Below are positions 1 through 7,693 of a DNA stretch of 8,750 nucleotides, in pieces. The position numbers and the translations under genes were made by a program. Every line of letters starts with the position of its first letter. The first letter of the stretch is position 1. Source of the DNA: an uncultured Tolumonas sp. (GTDB taxonomy: Bacteria > Pseudomonadota > Gammaproteobacteria > Enterobacterales > Aeromonadaceae); the NCBI GenBank assembly GCA_903931645.1, contig CAIZDF010000555.1:1-8750 (forward strand), read 5' to 3'. A model generated the notes under the pieces. It had not been told where the DNA came from. It saw only the letters and a list, made by a program, of their open reading frames with translations, and did no database searches.

Positions 1-1540
1 TCGCTACCATCCAAGGCCATTCTTGAATCCAGATCGACATTGAGTGTGCCTTCAGCTGGTTCGGCATTGAGCAGTTTCTTCATAACCGGACGCACGACTG
101 TTACCAACAAGATTAGGATCAATACGATTGATGCGCCAATTCGAACTGCAGGCCAGAACCAATCTGATTCCCACACTTTAGTTGCTGGCTCTACTGACAG
201 ATCAGGACGATTGAATGGAATGCTAACCACTTCAATTTGATCACCGCGGCTAACGTCAAAACCCAACCCACCTTGCAGTAACCGACGGATCGTATCCAAC
301 TCACTTTGCGTACGCGGTTGACGATCAACTTTACCATCTTTGCCTGCTGACGTTTTATAATCCACCGCCACCGATACAGTCAGGCGACGAATACTGCCGG
401 TCTGACGCTGAACATGACTGATAGTTGTATCCAGTTCGTAGTTGCGGGTTGCTTCTTTACGACTGTGACCACTGGTAGCACTGCTTGAACCCTGTGCACC
501 CGCTGTTTTCTCAGGGATTTGTGCATTAGATGGCGGTTGGTTACTGAGAGCACCAGGCACTCCCGTCGCGCCATTACCAACATTATTGTCTTCCACTGTC
601 ACTTCAGAACGAACAGCAGGGTCATCTGGGTTGAACACCCGGCGAGTTTGTTCTTCTTGTGAGAAATCAAGACTGGCATCCACTTCAGCCGTGTAATTAT
701 CCAAACCTAAAACTGGGCTCAGAATCGAATCGATTTTTTGCTTATATTCCGCTTCTTGTTTTTGCTGGATCTCAAATTCTTTACGGCTACGCGCTGTCAT
801 CAGATCTTGGGAACCGGAATTTAACAGGCGGCCATTTTGGTCGGTTACAGTAACACGAGATGGCTCCAAACCGTGCACAGCTGAAGCCACGGTATCAACA
901 ATAGAATCAATGGCTTCTTGTTTTAGTGCTGCACCTTTTAGCACCAGAACAACCGTCGCACTTGGTTTACGTTCATTGCGCGCAAATACGTTGTCTTTTG
1001 GAATTGCTAGCAACACAGTGGCTTTACCAATCCCCGGAACTGTTCAATAGCACGAGCTAATTGTTGCTCACGACTCAGTTTCAGGCGTTCACCTTCCATG
1101 CGTTGACTCAGACCAAAACCAGGATCACGCATCAATAATTCATCACCGGTATTTTCTTCGTTGGAAGCCGCAAAACCCGCACGTTGTAACTGTAAACGTA
1201 CAGTGCTGAATTCAGTGGTTTTTACCAAGATGTTGTTGTCTTGCACTTTATAGGCAATTTTTTGCTGATCCAGATAGTCCAGCGTTTTGATCATCTCAGG
1301 GGTGTTGAAATGACCCAATGGCCGCATTTCCGGCTCATTGCCCCACATAAAAATAAACGCGGCGATAGCAACGCAGATCAACAAACCGAGAATCAGCGTG
1401 ATCTGTCGTAAAAAATCCATATTCGACAGAAATTTAAAAGAAGAGGACTTAGCTGCTGAGGCATCCAGCGCTTTATCCAGTAACGGATCACTACTACCAA
1501 CCATCAGGTCAGTGCGTTTATCCCCTGCTGCTTCAGCCAT
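1..1540 (-). pseudogene. fliF: Flagellar MS-ring protein FliF, frameshifted and cut by the window start
   Basis: FliF forms the MS ring, the inner-membrane base on which the flagellar motor and export gate are built. The gene starts at ATG 1540-1538 behind a good ribosome binding site (AAGGGG), 14 bp after the fliE stop. The first frame encodes a cytoplasmic N-terminus, a first membrane segment (about residues 46-66) and the start of the periplasmic ring-building region (EMIKTLDYLDQQ, LSREQQLARAIEQF). It ends in TAG at 1007-1009 after 177 codons. The rest of FliF continues without a stop in another frame from 1031 to the window edge: IGKATVLLAIPKDNVFARNE, then VTVTDQNGRLL, RNYELDTTISHV, and a second membrane segment near residue 463-483. 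About 513 residues are visible; the C-terminal FliG-binding tail lies outside. One missing base at 1032-1037 explains the break. It is either a real null mutation or a sequencing error. Identity is certain; functional state is not. Confidence 0.93.
1032..1037 (-). other. Frameshift site in fliF (one base missing in a short G run)
   Basis: On the coding strand the sequence reads CAG TTC CGG GGA TTG. Family-like sequence (QFRGIGKATV) would need CAG TTC CGG GGG ATT GGT, so one G appears to be missing from a GGGG run. The upstream frame then reads 7 foreign residues and stops. The run is not a canonical X-XXY-YYZ slippery heptamer, and no stimulatory structure is obvious. Confidence 0.85.
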
Positions 1541-1554
1541 GATTTACCCCTTCT

Positions 1555-1875
1555 TTACACTGGCATATTCATGATGGTTTTATAAGCATCCACCACTTTA
1601 TTGCGTACCTGAACTGTTGCTTCAAAAGCGATTGATGCTTTCTGGCCGGCGATCATAACATCCGACAGATTAACACTTCGATCACCCATATCGAATCGTG
1701 TACGCAACTGATCACTCTGACCTTGCATATCGTTCACGTTATTCAGTGCTTGTGACAGCAACTGATTAAAGTCCTGAGAGACATTCCCTTCGCTGACTGG
1801 TTTGACAGAAGCCCCTGAAGCTTCAAAGCGCAAGGCTTCCAATTGTTTCATCAGGGATGTTGCTTGCACGTCCAT
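1555..1875 (-). CDS. fliE: Flagellar hook-basal body protein FliE
   Basis: FliE is the small adapter that links the MS ring to the proximal rod and is needed for export of rod proteins. The protein is 106 residues, close to the usual 100-110. It has the family layout: a variable N-terminus, then NQLLSQALNNVN at about residues 37-48, and the conserved helical C-terminus SVNLSDVMIAGQKASIAFEA followed by VQVRNKVVDAYKTIMNMPV. I chose ATG 1875-1873 because GAGGA lies at the right distance before it; the upstream in-frame GTG at 1887 would place that Shine-Dalgarno inside the gene. It heads the operon that continues into fliF and follows the sigma-54 promoter at 1930-1944, so FlrC control is expected. 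The gene looks intact. Confidence 0.95.
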   Translation of the reverse strand: MDVQATSLMKQLEALRFEASGASVKPVSEGNVSQDFNQLLSQALNNVNDMQGQSDQLRTRFDMGDRSVNLSDVMIAGQKASIAFEATVQVRNKVVDAYKTIMNMPV

Positions 1876-1929
1876 ACCATTCCTCACTTTGACAAATAAT
1901 TGACTCTAATGCGTTATAGCTATGGAAAA

Positions 1930-1944
1930 GCAATTAAAGTGCCA
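1930..1944 (-). promoter_or_regulatory. Sigma-54 promoter of the fliE-fliF operon
   Basis: The coding strand reads TGGCAC-N5-TTGC, a full match to the -24/-12 consensus with the invariant GG and GC 10 bases apart. It lies 55 bp before the fliE start, which leaves a leader of roughly 40 nt. In the polar-flagellum hierarchy this operon is activated by phosphorylated FlrC, encoded immediately upstream. Confidence 0.88.
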
Positions 1945-1982
1945 GAAGTGTAAGTAAATGATAAAGGAAGAAAAGTAATGAT

Positions 1983-2007
1983 ATCAGTCACTAGGATAGT
2001 GACTGAT
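1983..2007. repeat. Perfect inverted repeat between flrC and fliE
   Basis: Two perfect 11-bp arms (ATCAGTCACTA and its complement TAGTGACTGAT) flank a 3-bp centre. The dyad lies 24 bp past the flrC stop, and its centre is about 75 bp upstream of the expected fliE transcription start. No T run follows it directly on either strand, so it is not a textbook intrinsic terminator. A FlrC enhancer site, or an mRNA-end hairpin for flrBC, are the main options. Confidence 0.75.
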
Positions 2008-2030
2008 CAAAAAAGTGTGCAGAGAGATTT

Positions 2031-3404
2031 TTAGTCAGGAACGTCAATACCGACATCCCGCATGCGTGCGAGCTTGTAACGCAGAGTCCGGGGGCTGATC
2101 CCTAAACGTTCTGCAACCGCTTTACGACTACCATCACAAGAGATCAACGTATCCAGAATAATTTGATGTTCCTGCTGACGCAGTTCATTGCCTAATTTTT
2201 CCATGCCTGGAACTCGATCACTCTGAGCATCGTCGATATCTTCATCCCAAGAGGATTCGTCTTCTACGGAATACACAGCATCGGTATCAAATAAGATCTC
2301 ATCTGCGGTGATCTTCTGATCTTTAGCTAAGATCAACGCCCGTTGCATGACGTTTTCCAATTCCCGTACATTCCCAGGCCAGTTATAGGCCAGCAATTTC
2401 TGACATGCGGAAGTGGTTATATCAGGTAATGCTGAACGCTGTTCCATAGTATGGCGACGCAACAAATGCTCAGCGAGTGGCAGTATATCGCCGGCTCGCG
2501 CACGCAAAGGCAACCAGCGCAACGGGAATACATTTAACCGGTAAAACAGATCTTCACGAAACAGATGATTGCTTACTGCTTTCCGCAAATCACGGTTGGT
2601 TGTGGCAATTACTCTGACATCCAGACTGATTGTTTTACGGCTGCCCAATCGTTCAACTTCACGTTCTTGCAATACACGCAATAATTTGGCCTGCAGGGCT
2701 GGATCCATTTCCGTAATTTCATCAAGCAATAAGGTGCCCCCCTGCGCTTGTTCAAATTTCCCCGGACACCCTTGCACTGCACCGGTAAAAGCGCCTTTTT
2801 CGTAACCAAATAACGTCGCTTCCAGCATATTTTCCGGAATTGCTGCGCAGTTAATGGCGATAAAGGCCTGTTCAGAACGGGAGGATTGATCGTGGATATA
2901 GCGGGCTAAAACCTCTTTACCTGTACCACTCGGCCCGCTGATCATCACCGATGCATCTGAGCGAGCGACCTTAGCCGCCAACTGTAACAATTCAGCTGTT
3001 TTCGGATCGCCATATACTGGCGTCCGTCGTTCAACCAACTTTGCTGGTACATAACGACTAACTTGATTCAGTAAAACTTCAGGGGCGAACGGTTTGACCA
3101 GATAATCAACGGCACCATCCCGCATCGCACGAACAGCGCCTTCGATGTTGCCAAACGCTGTCATCAACAACATAGGGATTTGTGCATAGAGATGCTGAAC
3201 ATTTTGCAGCAAACTCAACCCATCCATACCCGGCATTTGCACATCAGAAATGATCATGTCTACTTTCTGACGCTGTAAAACAACCAATGCAGCCTCGCCA
3301 CAATCAGCAGTTAAACAGTGATATCCGGACAGTTGCAAAGTATCAACAATGGCTTCTTGTAACCCTGGATCATCTTCGACAACTAACAACGTTCGCTGGC
3401 TCAT
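2031..3404 (-). CDS. flrC: Sigma-54-dependent flagellar response regulator FlrC
   Basis: FlrC (FleR family) is the phosphorylation-dependent activator of the middle flagellar promoters. The 457 residues show a receiver domain (1-118) with acidic pocket E10 D11 D12, phosphoacceptor D54 (IISDVQMPGMDG), T82 and K104. Next comes a AAA+ sigma-54 activator domain (about 128-365) with Walker A GPSGTGKE at 157-164, the GAFTGA sigma-54 contact loop at 204-209, Walker B GGTLLLDEI at 222-230 and arginine-finger region FREDLFYRLN at 282-291. A Fis-type helix-turn-helix ends the protein (about 412-446, AERLGISPRTLRYKL). All key residues are present. The ATG overlaps the flrB stop in an ATGA, implying translational coupling to the kinase. 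FlrC rather than a generic NtrC relative is supported by FlrB upstream and the fliE promoter downstream. Confidence 0.96.
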   Translation of the reverse strand: MSQRTLLVVEDDPGLQEAIVDTLQLSGYHCLTADCGEAALVVLQRQKVDMIISDVQMPGMDGLSLLQNVQHLYAQIPMLLMTAFGNIEGAVRAMRDGAVDYLVKPFAPEVLLNQVSRYVPAKLVERRTPVYGDPKTAELLQLAAKVARSDASVMISGPSGTGKEVLARYIHDQSSRSEQAFIAINCAAIPENMLEATLFGYEKGAFTGAVQGCPGKFEQAQGGTLLLDEITEMDPALQAKLLRVLQEREVERLGSRKTISLDVRVIATTNRDLRKAVSNHLFREDLFYRLNVFPLRWLPLRARAGDILPLAEHLLRRHTMEQRSALPDITTSACQKLLAYNWPGNVRELENVMQRALILAKDQKITADEILFDTDAVYSVEDESSWDEDIDDAQSDRVPGMEKLGNELRQQEHQIILDTLISCDGSRKAVAERLGISPRTLRYKLARMRDVGIDVPD

Positions 3405-4447
3405 ACGGCACCTTCCCGTACTTGTTGTAATTGCACATGATGATAAGGTAAACGAATACTAAAACAGCTTCCTTCACCCAATAGTGAAGAGGCTTGAATT
3501 GTTCCCTGATGAGCTTGCACAACGGCTTGTACTACCGCTAAACCAAGGCCAGTCCCACGACTACGGGTTGTGTAAAATGGTTCAAATATACGGGATAACT
3601 GTTCAGGGGAAATCCCTTTACCATTATCCACCAGCCGGATCATGACCTGATCTGCTTCAGGTTCAACCGTTAGCAGTAGCTGTTTCCCCCCAGCTTGAAT
3701 GCCATTTTCAAGCAGGTTCATTAACGCACTGGTTAAAGCTTCACTATTAGCCAGCAGCTTAATATTTTGCTCTGGTGCATTGACGGTAAAAACCGAGTCA
3801 TGTGTATTCATCAAGGTTTCAGCTCGTTGTTGTAACTGTTCCAGCAGATCATTTAATACGACAGGTTCGACTTTCTGCTGGTCGCCATTGCGGGCAAATA
3901 ACAAAACGTCACTCACCTGACGTTCCAGTTCTTTTAAACGCGCCATTAATTTTTGCTGAAATTGCAGACGAGACTCTGGTGTCAACGTGCGGTTTGCCAG
4001 ATTGGCACCATATAACATGGCTGCAGAAAGCGGTGTGCGAATTTGATGGGCCAATGAAGCTGCCATTTTACCGAGCGCAGACAATCGCTGCATATGGCTG
4101 ACTTGTTCTTGTAAACGACGAGTTTCAGTCAGATCAGTCACCTGCACCATCTGGCCAGGCTGATGTTGTAAAGGTAATGTCGAAACCTGAACACGGCGCC
4201 CATCACGCAGTGATACTTCATGACCATCGTCATCACGCAGACAGAAAGCGCGCTGGATGACTGACAACCACGACTCACCTACTAAGCTGCCACCCAGCAG
4301 AGTTTGTGCAGCAGGGTTAGCCCGAAAAATCTTTCCTGCACGATCAACTAAGACTAGGCCGGAAGGAATATGATCAAAAATCTCTGCCAACAACATAGTT
4401 TCATCTGTCGATTTGTTGTGGCTATTTAATTCAGTTATCTGGCTCAT
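3401..4447 (-). CDS. flrB: Flagellar sensor histidine kinase FlrB
   Basis: FlrB (FleS family) phosphorylates FlrC. The 348-residue protein has no membrane segment, so it should be cytoplasmic. It has a PAS-like N-terminal sensor (about 18-106, DHIPSGLVLVDRAGKIFRAN), a dimerisation and phosphoacceptor helix with H134 (SLAHQIRTPLSAAMLYGANL), and a HATPase domain with N box LMNLLENGIQAGG (N248), G1 box DNGKGI (274-279) and G2 box GTGLGLA (298-304). All catalytic boxes are intact. The start at ATG 4447-4445 has only a modest ribosome binding site (GGGA, 9 nt away); the next in-frame ATG, codon 18, has none. The gene follows a sigma-54-like promoter at 4491-4506 and overlaps flrC by 4 nt. The signal sensed by the PAS region cannot be read from sequence. 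Confidence 0.96.
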   Translation of the reverse strand: MSQITELNSHNKSTDETMLLAEIFDHIPSGLVLVDRAGKIFRANPAAQTLLGGSLVGESWLSVIQRAFCLRDDDGHEVSLRDGRRVQVSTLPLQHQPGQMVQVTDLTETRRLQEQVSHMQRLSALGKMAASLAHQIRTPLSAAMLYGANLANRTLTPESRLQFQQKLMARLKELERQVSDVLLFARNGDQQKVEPVVLNDLLEQLQQRAETLMNTHDSVFTVNAPEQNIKLLANSEALTSALMNLLENGIQAGGKQLLLTVEPEADQVMIRLVDNGKGISPEQLSRIFEPFYTTRSRGTGLGLAVVQAVVQAHQGTIQASSLLGEGSCFSIRLPYHHVQLQQVREGAV

Positions 4448-4490
4448 CCGTCATTTTCCCGTCGCAACATAGTGTGCATAACCAGATAAG

Positions 4491-4506
4491 ACAAAAAACG
4501 TGCCAA
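4491..4506 (-). promoter_or_regulatory. Sigma-54-type promoter of flrBC
   Basis: The coding strand reads TTGGCACG-N4-TTTTGT-like spacing, with the -24 element TTGGCACG perfect and the invariant GG followed 10 bases later by GT instead of GC. It sits between the MCP terminator and flrB, 43 bp before the flrB start. FlrA-dependent sigma-54 transcription of flrBC is established in Vibrio, so this is where the promoter should be. The GT at -12 is a real departure from consensus. Confidence 0.7.
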
Positions 4507-4509
4507 CTA

Positions 4510-4533
4510 AAAAGGCAGCCGCAGCTGCCTTTT
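4510..4533 (-). terminator. Intrinsic terminator after the MCP gene
   Basis: Perfect 10-bp arms AAAAGGCAGC and GCTGCCTTTT enclose a 4-nt loop. On the minus strand the GC-rich stem runs into a TTTTT tract 17 nt after the MCP stop. The A/T flanks are symmetric, so it could work in both directions. It separates the MCP transcript from the flrBC promoter only a few bases away. Confidence 0.92.
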
Positions 4534-4549
4534 ATATTAATCAGAGAAA

Positions 4550-6160
4550 TTACAATCTATAAGCCATGACGACTTTTTTCATGTCATCAGAGATCTTCGA
4601 TAAATCATTCGCTAAATCAGCGGTCTCATTCGCGGCTTGAGTGTTTTCATCCACCATCTGAGCGACATTTTCTACCTGTTGAGCAATAGAATTGGTTGCA
4701 GCACCCTGCTCACGGATCGCATGAGAAATATCGGCCACTAGGGAGACACTCTCAGTAGCGACACGACAAATCTCTTCCATCGTTTCATTCGCCTGACCAG
4801 CACCTTCAACGCCTTGCTCAACTTTAACAATCGCTTCCTGCATACGTTTAACTGCAGAAGCGGATACATTCTGGATTGCTGTAATAATGTCGCCGATTTC
4901 TTTTGTAGATGTTGCAGTTCTGGCCGCGAGACTGCGCACCTCATCAGCAACTACCGCAAAACCTCGGCCTTGCTCACCCGCACGCGCGGCTTCAATCGCC
5001 GCATTCAACGCCAGTAGGTTGGTTTGTTCTGCAACAGCGCGGATGATATTAATAACAGATTCAATTTCTCGGCCTTTCGCTTCTAGCTGCTGAATATCTT
5101 TTGCTGCGTTATCAACAGCACCTGCAATGGCATGAATATTATCAACAGTGTGTGCAATAACATCCTGACCCGCTTCCGCTTTGCGGCCTACTTCATTGGA
5201 CTGCTCACTGGTAGTATTCGCCTGGTCAGCAACATGATTGATACTCACCGTCATTTCTTCAACAGACGCCGCCATATGCGAAGTAGAGGCATTCTGAGAA
5301 CTTGAGCCTTCCGAAACGCGATGTGCTGATGATTGCAGGCGATCAGCACTCAATGCAACTTGTTCAACCCCTTGCAGTAACTCACGCAGGTTATTTTGCA
5401 TCCGTCCAATTAATTGATTGAATGCGCGCAGCATCAAACTGATCTCATCACTACCACTCACCTCAGCACGTAACGTGAAATCGAGGCTATTTTCGATACG
5501 GGAAATGGTAGTTTGTGCGACTTTAAGACCGGTACTGATCTGACGGTAAATAAACCAACCAATTAATGCCAAAAAACCGGTTACTGCAATGGTAGAGATC
5601 ATGAGCAGCCATTTTGCATTCTCATAATTTGTTTGACTACCTTGATCGACATCACGGGCTAGTTTTCCATTATATTGAACATCGTCAGTCAAGGTTGTTG
5701 AAACCTCGTTAGCAATACTTGCCAACTTAGCTAATTCTTTCACCGCTTCTTCAGTTTTATTTTGGCGTGAATAATTAATAACAACATCTGATTGCTTCTG
5801 ATAAGACTCAGCAGCCGTTCTAGCTTTAAGAAAGAGTTGTCTGTCTTGCGCATCAGAAACTAACGGTTCATACGCAGAAAATGCGTCATTCATACCTTTC
5901 AATTTTTCTGCAAACTGTTGTTCTATTAGTTGTTTTTTCTCTATATTCGTTTCTGTTACATGTGTTTGTATCAGAATTCTAGCTTCTAAAAAACGAATAT
6001 TAGCTTCATTTAAACGATTAAAGCTAGGTAGTGTATTATCTATAACCTCTCGCATCCCCGAATTCATATTCGCCATACGAGTAAAACCAATTGCACTAAT
6101 CAATACACTGCCGATAAAACCCACTACGATTAATAAAATGAGCTTATGTACTATTTTCAT
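4550..6160 (-). CDS. Methyl-accepting chemotaxis protein with four-helix-bundle-type periplasmic sensor
   Basis: This is a transmembrane chemoreceptor that would control CheA through CheW in the polar array. In its 536 residues I see a first membrane segment (about 7-27), a helical periplasmic sensor (28-183) resembling the 4HB_MCP type, a second membrane segment (about 184-204), a HAMP domain (205-258), and a long coiled-coil signalling domain. The CheA/CheW-binding tip is at about 378-410 ([20 protein letters not shown], then [12 protein letters not shown]). It ends in KKVVMAYRL, with no NWETF-like tail for tethering CheR/CheB. The start ATG 6160-6158 follows GAGGGAATA, a good ribosome binding site. 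It has its own leader and terminator, so it is probably a single-gene unit. Ligand unknown. The sensor-coding part is much more AT-rich than the signalling part. Confidence 0.95.
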   Translation of the reverse strand: MKIVHKLILLIVVGFIGSVLISAIGFTRMANMNSGMREVIDNTLPSFNRLNEANIRFLEARILIQTHVTETNIEKKQLIEQQFAEKLKGMNDAFSAYEPLVSDAQDRQLFLKARTAAESYQKQSDVVINYSRQNKTEEAVKELAKLASIANEVSTTLTDDVQYNGKLARDVDQGSQTNYENAKWLLMISTIAVTGFLALIGWFIYRQISTGLKVAQTTISRIENSLDFTLRAEVSGSDEISLMLRAFNQLIGRMQNNLRELLQGVEQVALSADRLQSSAHRVSEGSSSQNASTSHMAASVEEMTVSINHVADQANTTSEQSNEVGRKAEAGQDVIAHTVDNIHAIAGAVDNAAKDIQQLEAKGREIESVINIIRAVAEQTNLLALNAAIEAARAGEQGRGFAVVADEVRSLAARTATSTKEIGDIITAIQNVSASAVKRMQEAIVKVEQGVEGAGQANETMEEICRVATESVSLVADISHAIREQGAATNSIAQQVENVAQMVDENTQAANETADLANDLSKISDDMKKVVMAYRL

Positions 6161-6168
6161 TATTCCCT

Positions 6169-6181
6169 CACTGCGTCAGTG
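6169..6181. repeat. Small inverted repeat in the MCP leader
   Basis: Arms CACTG and CAGTG flank a 3-bp centre immediately upstream of the MCP ribosome binding site. It is short enough to be chance. In RNA it would make a 5-bp hairpin next to the Shine-Dalgarno. Confidence 0.35.
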
Positions 6182-6200
6182 CAATTGTTTTTTGTCTTAA

Positions 6201-6228
6201 TTATTGTAGCTTTCAAATGGAAACTTGC
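6201..6228 (-). promoter_or_regulatory. Possible sigma-28 (FliA) promoter of the MCP gene
   Basis: The coding strand has GCAAGTTT, 12 bases, then TACAATAA. Against the enteric FliA consensus TAAAGTTT-N11-GCCGATAA this is 6/8 and 5/8 with one extra spacer base. Chemoreceptor genes are commonly FliA-dependent, which makes the match more plausible. TACAAT could equally be a sigma-70 -10 box, though I see no good -35 for it. Confidence 0.35.
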
Positions 6229-6238
6229 TGTTTTTCCA

Positions 6239-7681
6239 CTACATATCTTTGGCTGTCATCCCATATTTTTTCATTTTTTCGACCAATGTCGTGCGGCGCA
6301 TACCCAATAATTCTGACGCGCGGGCTACTACACCATCTTGCATTTCCAATGCCTGACGAATTAAATCCATTTCCAGCTCAGCGATCATCTCTTTCAGATT
6401 AACCCCTTCTTCAGGTAACACCGAAGCAAACGGTTCTGCGGCTAGGGATGGTGTTTCTTCCGGCGTTTCCATAAACACGGATGACAGCGCTTCACGCTCT
6501 GCCCATTCCGATGCAGCTTCATCTAATGGCATGGATTCGCTCCAATCGCCATAACGATATTTCACTGGGAGATCTTGAATATCAACAATCCGGTTTGGAA
6601 ACAGAATTAATAAACGCTCAACCAGATTGGATAATTCACGAACATTACCCGGCCAGTTATGTTGCATCAGTGATTCCATAGCACGCTGAGTAAACCGAAC
6701 AAAAGCATGATGTTGGGCTTGATGACGGTTAACCATTTCCTGTAACAGCAATGGAATATCATCCAGACGCTCACGTAGTGATGGGGTTTCAATAGGGAAA
6801 ACATTTAAGCGGTAGTAAAGGTCTTCGCGGAAACGATTTTCGCTGATCATCGTTTCCAGATTGCGGTGTGTCGCAGCGATGATACGCACATCCGCTTGGA
6901 TCGGTTTTGTACCACCGACTCGTTCATAGAGGCGTTCTTGTAAAACACGGAGCAGCTTAACTTGCATTGCCATCGGCATATCGCCGATTTCATCCAGAAA
7001 TAACGTGCCGCCTTCTGCCAATTCAAAGCGACCACGGCGAGAAGAAATAGCGCCGGTAAATGCGCCCTTTTCATGACCAAATAGCTCACTTTCCAGCAAT
7101 TCACCGGGAATCGCCCCGCAGTTTACCGGTACAAATGGCCCTTTTGCGCGGCCAGACATTTCATGAATTGCGCGGGCAACTACTTCTTTACCCGTGCCTG
7201 ATTCACCAAGAATCAGCACATTTGCATCTTTACTAGCCACTTGTTCAATCAATTTACGCACACTTTGAATCGCGCTGCCTTTACCCACCAGCAGTTTCAG
7301 TAATGCGGGCATTTGGCGGCTGGTTTGTAATGTGGGGTGCAAAGAACGAAACGCCTGACAGAAATGCAGCATTTGAGTCAGAGATTCATAAGAAAAAGGC
7401 TGCGACAAAAAACCGATAATATTGCTATTACTCAGCTCTGATTGTTCTGCGCTGATAAACGGAACCGATGAATAACGGGTAGCTAATTCCGGTAAGGTTG
7501 TGGTTTTCAGATCGCCCACCACAACTGCAGAGATATTTTCCACCGCAGAAAGATAAGCCAGACAATCTTCTTCCCCACCGCTCTGCCACTGAATACCCAT
7601 AAATGACAACACCGTCTCTAATTGCTGACGGCGTTCATCATTGGCATCAACCAGAAGCAGATTATCCATTTGCTCCATCAT
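6239..7681 (-). CDS. flrA: Flagellar master regulator FlrA, a sigma-54-dependent activator of the FleQ family
   Basis: FlrA sits at the top of the polar-flagellum hierarchy and activates flrBC with sigma-54. From ATG 7681 it is 480 residues. An atypical receiver-like domain (about 6-112) lacks a clear phosphoacceptor aspartate: the usual site reads VVVGD. The AAA+ domain (about 130-365) has Walker A GESGTGKE (159-166), GAFTGA (206-211), Walker [10 protein letters not shown] (224-232) and [11 protein letters not shown] Fis-type helix-turn-helix ends the protein (about 440-475, [16 protein letters not shown]). I prefer ATG 7681 (or the adjacent ATG 7678) because GGGGA lies just upstream; GTG 7696 would start inside the inverted repeat. 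The c-di-GMP signature known from FleQ appears altered here (K129, A171). FlrA rather than NtrC or another activator is supported by the FleQ-type N-terminus and its place before flrBC. Confidence 0.95.
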   Translation of the reverse strand: MMEQMDNLLLVDANDERRQQLETVLSFMGIQWQSGGEEDCLAYLSAVENISAVVVGDLKTTTLPELATRYSSVPFISAEQSELSNSNIIGFLSQPFSYESLTQMLHFCQAFRSLHPTLQTSRQMPALLKLLVGKGSAIQSVRKLIEQVASKDANVLILGESGTGKEVVARAIHEMSGRAKGPFVPVNCGAIPGELLESELFGHEKGAFTGAISSRRGRFELAEGGTLFLDEIGDMPMAMQVKLLRVLQERLYERVGGTKPIQADVRIIAATHRNLETMISENRFREDLYYRLNVFPIETPSLRERLDDIPLLLQEMVNRHQAQHHAFVRFTQRAMESLMQHNWPGNVRELSNLVERLLILFPNRIVDIQDLPVKYRYGDWSESMPLDEAASEWAEREALSSVFMETPEETPSLAAEPFASVLPEEGVNLKEMIAELEMDLIRQALEMQDGVVARASELLGMRRTTLVEKMKKYGMTAKDM

Positions 7682-7693
7682 CACATCCCCAAT

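Noticed and set aside
1007..1040. Programmed ribosomal frameshift in fliF
   Set aside because: The CGG GGA context is not a slippery heptamer, I see no downstream stimulatory structure, and FliF is not known to be made this way. Mutation or sequencing error is simpler.
1983..2007. Intrinsic terminator of flrBC
   Set aside because: No T run directly follows the hairpin on the minus strand; the only nearby T-rich stretch begins after ATCATTAC. I list it as a dyad of unknown role.
3802..4101. Plus-strand ORF of 99 codons inside flrB
   Set aside because: It is a shadow of the kinase coding frame with no independent support.
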